DNA of 64,000 nucleotides from the NCBI RefSeq assembly GCF_022682495.2, contig NC_071397.1, forward strand, positions 32,317,427-32,381,426. Direction: 5' to 3'. The first letter of the stretch is position 1; each line of letters opens with the position of its first letter. This stretch comes from Desmodus rotundus (lineage: Eukaryota; Chordata; Mammalia; Chiroptera; Phyllostomidae). The notes under the pieces were generated by a model that saw only the letters and a program-made list of their open reading frames with translations, was not told the DNA's origin and ran no database searches. Both the position numbers and the translations under genes were made by a program. Below are positions 56,061-64,000 of this stretch, one piece after another.

Positions 56061-59000
56061 TTTTCATACTTTAAGCTATAATTTGAATTAGGTTTAATCA
56101 TTGTGAAAATTAGCTTCTCCATCAAAAAGTAATTTTTTATTAACATTTTTACTGTGTATAGCTGGCGTATTGAATTTGAGGGGCAAATTGCATGACTTTA
56201 TTAGGCTAGTGTGGTCTACCACCGGCAATATGAGCAGGGAGTCCAGTTCATTCCCCTCTAAGACCCCATTATTACTCTTTTCTACTTCTGAGAGCCCCTG
56301 TTCATTTTTCAGTAGTGTAAGGAGAAGAAAGTTCTCTGACTCAGTCCTAGCTCAGTATGCTCACTCTGTTAGAGAATCCCTACCTCCTGGGTAGAAGCTG
56401 CCCTAGTGAACTGCACTGGAAACACAGAAGATGGGGTAGCATTCCCCACACAGCAATCAGCTTGAGTTCTAGAATGGTGTCTGCTGGGTTCTAGAAAGGT
56501 AGACCTCCCACTTTCTAAGGTACCTCTGATTTTAAAAAAGTGTTCTCCACAAATGTACTGGTGCCTTTAGGGTCAAAATTCTATCAATTCCAGAGCCAGA
56601 GCATTTTCATGGGTAAAGGCTTTAGCAGGGGAGCTGAATCAGAACAAGTTTTGGTGCTCATCATCTTATAGGTGAGCAGTGATGGAAAGCTGGCCTGAAA
56701 AGGAAATGGGCCAATGGCTAAGGCTGATTAAGAGCAGCCACATTGTCTTCTGAGGGAAACATGGCCAACAGGAAGGAGCAAAGTTGTCCTGAGCCCAAGG
56801 ATTGAGGTAGCTCCCTTGGCTCCAGCCATCTCAAATATAATGGAGTGCTGAGCCCTATTTCAAGCTCAAAGAATCATTATGCTTTGGAAGGCTAAACCTC
56901 CAATGTTTCATCTCCATCAGCATCTTGTACTACTGTTAGGTTGGATCACATAAGATTGACATTTTTGTAGGTCAGAAATGGTTAAATATTGGTAATTTCA
57001 TAAAATTCAATCTAATAGCTCTTGGGACACAGTGGTTCCCAGAAGGGCAGGTCAAGATGGGATTAGGCCTCTATATTGTTACTCTGGGTCCCTCAAGAGG
57101 CAAATGCCAAAGGAGAATTAAATATGCAGGGATTTTATTAGGGGGCAATGCTTTTGGAAAGGAAATGGGAGAGAGCTGAGAGACTCATCAGAATTTGAGG
57201 CTGGTCAGATAGCAAGAAAAGGAGAAAGGGAAATAATATTGGGTGCAATCTTTATGTTCTAAGGAAAGTTTGGCAAAGACTGAGGGGAGTGCTGGAGCCA
57301 AAATCAGCCAAAAAATGCGTCTGCTGTTTCCCAGAAACAGGTAGTTACAGCTAGCAGTGAAGGTGTAGGCTTCACACAAATGCCGGGATGGGTTTCAGAG
57401 TCTGGGTCGCTGGAGCCTCAGTTGATTACATTCATTCCTGAAGGTGGAGTCTGTCCACCAGGCACATTTTCACGACCACCACATCTTGAGACTTAGAGGT
57501 GCAGATGATATTGTGATTCAGCCCTGGCCTCACTTGCTCTCCCTTCACTGTCTACCCTCATTTTAACACTGTCTTAGGAATCTGTTCATCACTGCTCCTC
57601 AAAGTCAGCTCAGTCTACCTTGACTTTCATGGAGAGGAAGTTGGGGGCAGGGAAGGGAACCGTGGCCCTTTTTATTTCAGAAAATCATTGGTTCTTTACA
57701 CAAATTTGCCTATTCCTTCCCAGAGCTCTGCATAACAGAGGAACGATTGCTTTAATAAATAAAACAAAAGTCCCTTATTCCTTATTTCCAAGGGTGAGGT
57801 TCAGTGTGACAAAAATCTGAGAAACGAATAGAGGTCACATGCTTTGAATGACCTCTCGCATGCCTGCATAGAGTATCTAGCTGCTCTGTTCCTTCCGTGA
57901 AGGCCAAAAGTGACCCTGATGTGGCTCTTAGCTCCATAGCCAACAGCCTGTTATAAGTAACCCCACAACAGAAATAACACTAACACATACCAAATGTGCA
58001 AATAAAACCTTATATTCTAAAACACCCTTTATAAGTAGCATTTAATTTTCATTATTAAAGTGTAAAATTTGGAAGTGAAATTTGTAAACAAATAACATAG
58101 ATGTGCTAGCATGTAGGAAATTGAAGAAGAGTCACATTAGGGCTAAGTTTTTACTAGGAAAATTAAAACAGAAATGGAACAATTATTGAAGTAAATCAAA
58201 CAAAAGCTTATTTTGACTTTTGCTTAATTTTTTTTTCCTAAGGACAAAAATGTCTGTGTGGATTTAGAGAAAAGAAGTTAGCCCAGTTGACTGTAATTTC
58301 TCTCCCCATTACAGATAGCTCTTTTGGAGGGACTTGTAACCATGATCTTAAAAAGCACATGCAAATTAAACTTGTGTGCACATAAAAAAAGAAAAACCTT
58401 CAAAATAAATGTTGAAAGGAAGAGTGAAAACAGAACTTGAATTCTTTTTCCTGAAGAGGAGACTAAAACCATCCACATAAAGCATCCAGGAGATCTGGCA
58501 AGCATGCCCTTGCACGTTCCTTACACAAGATGCAAGCTTACACAATTCTTCCATTCACTCATGGGCTCAAGTCTGTTTGCCACCCATGCTCTCTGAAGAC
58601 AGCTTATGGAGCTGGACTGCATCAGCAAAGCGTGATGGATGATGGAGAGCATCAGCAGGGAGGGAGTGCTCTGCCTTTGGCTTGGTTTAGAGTCAGATGA
58701 GACGGAAAGAAGAGCAGTAAATTTGGTAACTATATTGAAAAAAACTAAAATTTATTCTTAATCTAAGTTCCAAAGAAGGACTTAAACCTGCAAACATGGT
58801 GATGAGATGGTTGACTAATTTATAAGGTAATTTATCTGAACATGAGACCTGGGAGTTCAGCTCTGAAGGTATGGGGGGGGGTGCCCAGGAAGAACTGCAT
58901 TTTAACTTCCCAATTTGGGAATTATTAAATAGACCTCACACTCTGCAAGTGCAACTGGAAAGGCAGAGAAAATACAGTCTTCTTTATTCTTTGCTTTATG

Positions 59001-59849
59001 ATACCCCTAGATTTTGATGTGATGGTGGAACAAAACCTCTGTAAACAGAAGGTTAAACAAAAATGAAAATAATTTAATGCATGGGACATAAATTGTAACC
59101 CTGATAAATTTAATTAAAAAGAAACTAAGTTTCGGAGGATTTTGTCAAATTCTCTTTGCTCATGCTACCCATTAAAAAAGTGGCATTTAGAGCTGAGAGT
59201 TGTGAAAAAGGAGATTTTTGCAAAGATGATATGGGATTTATTTGATTCTTGTGTTATCCTGTTCCTGAGTTTGTGCTTTTGTATGCTAGTTTTGTTGACT
59301 GCATTTTGCTGGCAACATCTCTGTACTTATTTTTAAGGATTTTTCAGTAGACCATGCAAAGACCCTGTAATATTCCAATGATGCTACATTGTTGTCTAGG
59401 TGAAGAAGATCCTGAACTGGCAATTAAAGTGATCTTATAGGATCAAAGTCCAGAAGGGCATTTCACAACTACTTTGACAATTACAACAAGTTGTTGATGA
59501 TGCAGCTTATGTAAAACCCTGAGCTGGGTGTAGTTGTGGATACAAATAGCATCATTTATAGATCATGCCCTTAGTGACTTGCTGTTCATGTGGAATCCAA
59601 ATGATTAGATTTAAAAGTATAAAATTAACAGTATTGCAAAAATATTGTGAGTGTTTTGAGAAGTTCAGAAGAGGTGAGAAATTACTGGCATGTGTGGTGG
59701 AAGTGAAGATTTCATTAGAGATAAAAGAAAGGATTCAAAGCAGAAGAAAGTATGAATGAATCATGATAACAGAAATACTAGAATGTGTATCAGAATGTGC
59801 AAATAACCTAACAGCTGGAGGAAAGTAGTAATTAAGAAGAGCAGGTGGG
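56061..59849. other. Anonymous non-coding region
   Basis: No exon recognised. 57055-57160 (TCCCTCAAGAGGCAAATGCC, AGGGATTTTATTAGGGGG) has the feel of an old LTR-type repeat, not firm. A G9 run lies at 58873-58881. Confidence 0.45.
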
Positions 59850-60600
59850 AAATAATGCTGGAAACATATCATATGTATGGGTTGTTTCATAAGGGCCTGA
59901 GAACACCAGGGAAAGTGGGCTGGTCTAGATAGTGGTGAGCCACTTAATGTTTTCAGCAGGTAAGTAACTTAATGAGAATTTTGATCTAGAAGAACATATT
60001 GTAAAATGGATTAGAACTGGTAGAGATTCTCAGGGCTGAGAGACTCATAGGAGGCCTTTCAAAGCATAAAATACAGGCTATAAGGACTAATTTAAGAAAG
60101 TGGAAGTGTCAGCAGAGATGAGAGAATAATTTAGAAATATATTACAAATGTAGAATTTATAGAATTTAGCTAAAACTTGGGTATGAAGGATAAGAGAAAA
60201 AAGGGTGAGAGATGATGCCAAAATTGTAAATCTTGATGCCTGGGAAGATGGCCGTGCTATTGGCAGGAATGGAGAGATCAGGAGGAAGAACTGGCTTGGT
60301 GGAGAAGGGGTCAAAAAGACTGGGTGGGAAGTACAGATGGGATAGGCGGAGAGCTTTAGGAGGCAGCCAGAAATACAGAACTGAGACTTAGAAGAGAGAA
60401 CATGCCTTGGATTTCAGATTTGGGGAATATATATAGAGGAGTGTTAACTGAAGATAGGGGATTGAATAAATTGTTCAAGGGGAAGACATTGAAAAAGTGA
60501 GGTAGAAATAGAATAAAACTTGGATCATAAAGGCCTATATTTTAGGAGCTGAAGAAGGAAATAAGAGAGAAATCATCAGAGTTGTGGGAGGAGACCTAGA
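59850..60600 (-). repeat. L2 LINE remnant, antisense
   Basis: GATCTAGAAGAACATATTG, AAAATGGATTAGAACTGG, GAGAGATGATGCCAAAATTG, GATGCCTGGGAAGATGGCCG, AATGGAGAGATCAGGAGG match the reverse of the L2 passage about 'catccttgactcc...accatcatctctc'. Decayed; a 75-codon antisense frame is all that remains. Confidence 0.6.
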
Positions 60601-61161
60601 GAATATTCTCTCTTTCGTCTCCAGGGGAAAAGAAACTGAAAAGAAGAAGCTGATCAATAGATAAGAATGGGAGAATGAGGAAAAGACCTTTGCATTGTGG
60701 TATTTGTTCATTGTAGGTTACACATCTTCTAGATTTTTCATTTGAAAAAAATTTTGTCCTTATTATTCCTTTTTTATTTTTGTTATATTTTATATATTAT
60801 GCTATTACAGTTGTCCTGATTTTTTCCCCTTTGCTCCCTCCACCCAGCACCCCCCACTCCCTCAGGCAACGCCTCCACCATTGTTCATGTCCATGGGTCA
60901 TGTGTATAAGTTCTTTGGCTGCTCCATTTCATATGTTGTACTTCACATCCCCACGGCCATTCTGCAAGTACCTATTTGTACTTGTTAATTCCCTCACCTC
61001 TTCACCCATTCCCCCACACCCCATCTGGCAAACATCAAAACACTCTCTGTATCCATGATTCTGTCTCAGTTCTCGTTTGCATAGTTTGTTTTTTAGATTC
61101 ATTTGTTGAAAGATATATATTTTTTGCCATCTTATTTTTCACAGTTTTGAAATTATTTTTC

Positions 61162-61947
61162 TTAAATAAGTCCCTTTAACATTTCATATAATAATTATCT
61201 GGGATGATGAATTCCTTTAGTTTTTTCTTGTCTGGGAAACTCTTTATTTGCCCTTCTGTTCTAAATGATAGCTTTGCTGGGTAGACCAATCTTGGCTGTA
61301 GGTCCCTGCCTTTCATGACTTTGAATATTTCTTGCCCATCCTTTCCAGCCTGCTAAGTTTCTTTTGAGAAATCAGCTGATAGTCTTATGGGAACTACCCT
61401 GTAGGTAACTAACTTCTTTTCTCTTGCTGCTTTTAAGATTCTGTCTTTATCTTTAACCTTTGGCATTTTAATTATGATGTGTCTTGGAATGGGCCTTTTT
61501 GCATCCATCTTGTTTGGGATTCTCTGTGCTTCTTGGACTTGCATGTCTATTTCCTTTTGCAAATTAGAGAAGTTTTCATTCATTGTTTTTTCAAGTAGAT
61601 TTCCAATTTCTTGCTCTTTCTCTTCTCCTTCTGGCATCCCTATGATGTGAATGTTGGACTTCTTGAAGTTGTCCCAGAGGCTGCTTATACCATCTTCATT
61701 TTCTTGGATTCTTTTTTTCTTCTTATTCTGATTGGTTGTTTTTTTTTCCTTTTGTTCCAAATCATTGATTTGAATCTTGGCTATATCCACTCTACTGTTG
61801 TTTCTCTGTAAATTGTTCTTCATTTCAATTAGTGTATCCTGTTATTGACTGGATCTTTTTTATGCCGTTGAAGTCCTCACTAAGTTCCTTGAGCATCATT
61901 ATAAACAGTGTTTTGAACTCTGCATCTGATAGATGGCATATCTCCAT
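61162..61947 (-). pseudogene. ORF1: HAL1 ORF1 pseudogene
   Basis: Likely start MEICHLSDAEFKTLF at 61947; broken after ITGYTN near 61840. Then open for 156 codons (61823-61353): RVDIAKIQINDLEQKEK (coiled-coil part), IIGMPEGEEKEQEIGNLL, EIDMQVQEAQRIPNKMD, RHIIIKMPKVKDKDRILKAA, and IRLSADFSKET of the C-terminal domain. A frameshift then leads into EFIIP-type text and M-L-K stop-like ending near 61162. Clearly the same protein as at 25982-26821, more diverged. Confidence 0.85.
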
Positions 61948-61964
61948 TTTATTTAGCTCCTCAT

Positions 61965-62033
61965 TTTCTTTGTCTCCTCATTTTGTCTCCTCACTTTCTT
62001 TGTCTCCTGTTTCTTTGTCTCCTCATTTTGGCA
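61965..62033 (-). repeat. Short tandem repeat in HAL1 leader
   Basis: On the minus strand, four to five copies of a unit near GAGGAGACAAAGAAA (13-17 bp variants) lie just before the ORF1 start at 61947. Confidence 0.8.
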
Positions 62034-63306
62034 GCCTCCCTATGTTTGTTTCTATGTATTAGGTAGAGCTGCTTTGAATATGTGTCTTGGTAGTGTGGCC
62101 TAACGTAGTAGGTGTCCTGTAGGGTCCAGTGACACAGCTTCCCCTATCACCCAAGCTGGGCAATCAAGGTGTGACCTTTGTGTGGACTGAGTATACCCTC
62201 CTCTTGTAGTTGAGCCTTGGTTGCTGTTGGCAGATCAATGGGAGGGATTTACCCAGGCCATTCAGCTGCAAAGATTGACTGTAATCACTAACCACCAACT
62301 TCTGTCCTCCATGGAGGATCAGCTGTGCAGGGGTAGGATGGTGGCACTCCAATGTGGTCTGTAGCTGTCCACTGGGCATGCTGGTCCTAGGGTTTTCCAG
62401 GTGGTGCAGGCCAAACTCACCCCCACCAGCATTTTGCACAGAGCCACCTTGCCTGGTTTATAAAGCAATCTGAGGAGGCTGCTACTTGTGCTGGGCTTAG
62501 AGATTCCAAGGTAAAGACAAGCTGTGAATCTAGGCTGACCGGAGCTAGTGCTGGGCCTGGGGCTCACTGGGGCTGTTGCTTGCCTGAGAAGATTTAGGAA
62601 GTTGTGAATGATGAACCAAGACCAGCCATTTGTATGGAAAAGCAGCTTGGGTGGGCCCATAGATTGGGTGGGGTGGAGTTTCTGGAGATCTCCAAGGTGG
62701 GTCAAATAGTGTTCGCCAGGTTGATGGAGTCTCAGATATGGCACTAGCTTGCCAGCTCTGTGATGGGTAGGTTTAGAAAAGGGAGAGTGACCTCTGATCA
62801 TCTTGATGCCAGACATTTCAGTTCCTCCCTGTATGCCACTGGTGCTTTTCTAGCTGGTTCCCTGGTGCTGGAGCTCAGAGGGAGTGAGTCTGAGTAGGTG
62901 AGTCTGTGTTTGGGATCTTGAAGAGGAACTGTTTGGGGATTCAGAAGTTTCTTCCACTGACTCAATCCCTGCTGGTATTTGCAGCCAGAAGTTGTGGGGA
63001 CTTATATTCCTGGCACTGGAACCCTGGGCTGAGTAGCCTGGTGTGGGACTGAGACTCCTTGCTCCTGAGATATTCCTCCCGAATTTTTATCTACCATACA
63101 TGGGTGAGGGACCAGCCCATTCCATGTCTGCGCCCCTTCTTGAAGTCTGGATGGTTGTGGTTTCTTTAATTTTGTAGTTGTCAGACTTCTATTCAACCAA
63201 ATTTCTGATGGTTCTGAGTAATGGGTTTTCTATATTTTAGTTGTAATTTTGATGTGGTTGTGTGAAGAGGCAAATCATTCCTGCCTATACTGCCATCTTG
63301 ACTAGA

Positions 63307-63558
63307 AGTCCCTAATTATTCTTAATGTACATTAGGTTAGCATTAAAGTAGGCAACTTGCTTTAAAATTTGCCCTAAAATGGGGGGTCTGGGTGGATGGG
63401 GTTGAAGGGCAAAACTGGTAAAAGCATAAACAATAAAATAAAATAAAATAGAACTTCAAAAAACAAAAAAAAATTTGCCCTAAAAGACACAATTTAATAA
63501 TGTCTAAAACTTCATTTTCAATTTTTTCATTAATAAAAATAACTAAATGTTAATTTTT
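63307..63558. other. Short unique interval containing a 90-bp retro-insert
   Basis: Apart from the insert at 63380-63469, no feature recognised. Confidence 0.5.
63364..63485 (+). mobile_element. 90-bp 5'-truncated retro-insert with perfect 16-bp duplication
   Basis: AAAATTTGCCCTAAAA occurs at 63364-63379 and 63470-63485. The 90 bp between begin with a G-rich stretch (TGGGGGGTCTGGGTGGATGG), pass GTAAAAGCATAAACAATAAA and end in AAAT units and an A run. This is a LINE-type 3' end, probably L1, strongly truncated. The unmutated duplication suggests a young event. Confidence 0.85.
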
Positions 63559-63779
63559 TAAATATTTATTCATTTAGAGAGGGAGGGAGAGAGAGAGAGA
63601 GAGAAACATCAATGTGAAAAACACATCAATTGGTTGTCTCCTAAATGTGCCCTGACCAGGGCTTGAAACCACAGCCTAGGTATGTACCTGGATCTGGAAT
63701 CGAACTCCCAGCATTTTCGTGTGCAGGATGATGCTCCAACAAACCGAACTGCACTGGCCAGGGCTAAATGTTAATTTTT
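63543..63779 (-). mobile_element. Ves SINE (bat tRNA-derived SINE), with target duplication
   Basis: Reversed order: head AGCCCTGGCCAGTGCAGTTC at 63765, B-box-like GAGTTCGATTCCAG, then GGTACATACCTAGGCTGTGG, GGGCACATTTAGGAGACAACC, a (GA/CT)9 tract at about 63584-63602 and an A/T-rich tail. CTAAATGTTAATTTTT at 63543-63558 and 63764-63779 is a perfect target duplication (its first two bases may belong to the element). The B box is better kept than in the copy at 11061. Confidence 0.9.
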
Positions 63780-63784
63780 AATGG

Positions 63785-63885
63785 AAAGGCACTATACTGA
63801 GCTCTTTGTATGAATTACCTTAATTTAATCTTCATAATAAAGTGTGTAACTTTATTCTGCCATTAGACAGATGAGCATGGAGAGA
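63785..63885 (-). repeat. MIR SINE, antisense, cut by HAL1
   Basis: ACTGAGCTCTTTGTATGAATTACC, TTAATCTTCATAATAAAG, CTGCCATTAGACAGATGAGC, ATGGAGAGATTAAAG follow reversed MIR up to the HAL1 5' end. Confidence 0.72.
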
Positions 63886-64000
63886 TTAAAGAAGAAGTCC
63901 AGGAGATCCAAGATGGCAGCGTAGGTAGACACACTGAGCCTTCTCGCACAACCAGAACTGACAGAAAATTGAACGGCAAGGAAGTACGACACCAAGGAGA
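63886..64000 (+). mobile_element. 5' end of a fourth HAL1/L1, cut by window edge
   Basis: ATCCAAGATGGCAGCGTAGG, TAGACACACTGAGCCTTCTC, GCACAACCAGAACTGACAGA and GGAAGTACGACACCAAGG match the reversed start of the 25.6-27.6 kb HAL1 nearly base for base. Same subfamily, opposite orientation. The rest lies beyond the window, so presence or absence of ORF2 is unknown. Confidence 0.8.

Larger units (their letters stand above)
60772..63306 (-). mobile_element. HAL1-type half-LINE, oldest complete copy
   Basis: 3' UTR at 60772-61161 (poly-T edge, TATGCTATTACAGTTGTCC, CCATGGGTCATGTGTATAAG), ORF1 at 61162-61947, 5' UTR to 63306 ending (reversed) GACTTCTAGTCAAGATGGC. No ORF2. GTCCTTATTATTCCTT (60756-60771) and GTCCCTAATTATTCTT (63308-63323) are the probable diverged target duplication. 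At about 2.53 kb it exceeds the 25.6-kb copy, because of a longer 5' UTR (about 1.36 kb). Confidence 0.85.

Noticed and set aside
62319..62816. 165-codon open frame on the minus strand
   Set aside because: Lies wholly in the 5' UTR of the HAL1 at 60772-63306; composition and position argue for chance.
1..64000. CRISPR arrays, operons, insertion sequences or other prokaryotic systems
   Set aside because: No direct-repeat/spacer pattern and no dense coding; repeats identify the DNA as mammalian.

Overview
The window is ordinary nuclear DNA of a placental mammal, and the repeats point to a bat. Two tRNA-derived SINEs of the bat Ves type lie at about 11061-11289 and 63559-63764. Pan-mammalian MIR, L2, MER5A-like, MER20-like and MLT1-like copies set the placental background. 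The DNA is AT-rich and CpG-poor, with no operons or dense coding. I recognise no exon of a host protein-coding gene and no host RNA gene; this looks like an intergenic or deep intronic stretch whose structure comes from successive retrotransposon insertions. Family names for old repeats are from recognition of their consensus, not from a database search.

Layout: 1-18110 is mostly anonymous sequence with scattered old repeats (MER20-like, MIR, MLT1-like, L2) and one Ves SINE. 18111-20470 is a LINE-1 with an inverted 5' part (twin priming). 20755-21180 is an L2 interrupted by MER5A. 25566-27583 is a complete, young-looking half-LINE (HAL1-type: ORF1 and UTRs, no ORF2) with a perfect 16-bp target-site duplication. 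27866-29217 is a full-length but dead mariner transposon, followed by a 46-bp perfect palindrome at 29323-29368. 29718-31345 is old nested L1. 33600-35876 is a second HAL1 plus a second insert at the same target, leaving three copies of the target. 37290-42530 holds L2, MIR, MLT1-like LTR and two L1 fragments. 43975-47020 is a large antisense L1 with a nested HAL1/L1 tail. 47021-59850 is mainly anonymous, with a strong G-quadruplex candidate near 50100. 59850-64000 holds antisense L2, a third HAL1, a 90-bp retro-insert with a perfect 16-bp duplication, the second Ves SINE, and the 5' end of a fourth HAL1 running off the window.

The most notable content is the HAL1 group. Four copies share a YY1-type CAAGATGG start; the three that lie whole in the window also share ORF1 followed directly by a common ~400-bp 3' UTR. 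The 25.6-27.6 kb copy has an ORF1 interrupted by only one stop codon and a 22-A tract touching its start codon. Such elements encode only the ORF1 nucleic-acid chaperone and would depend on ORF2 protein from autonomous L1s; all ORF2 copies seen here are broken.
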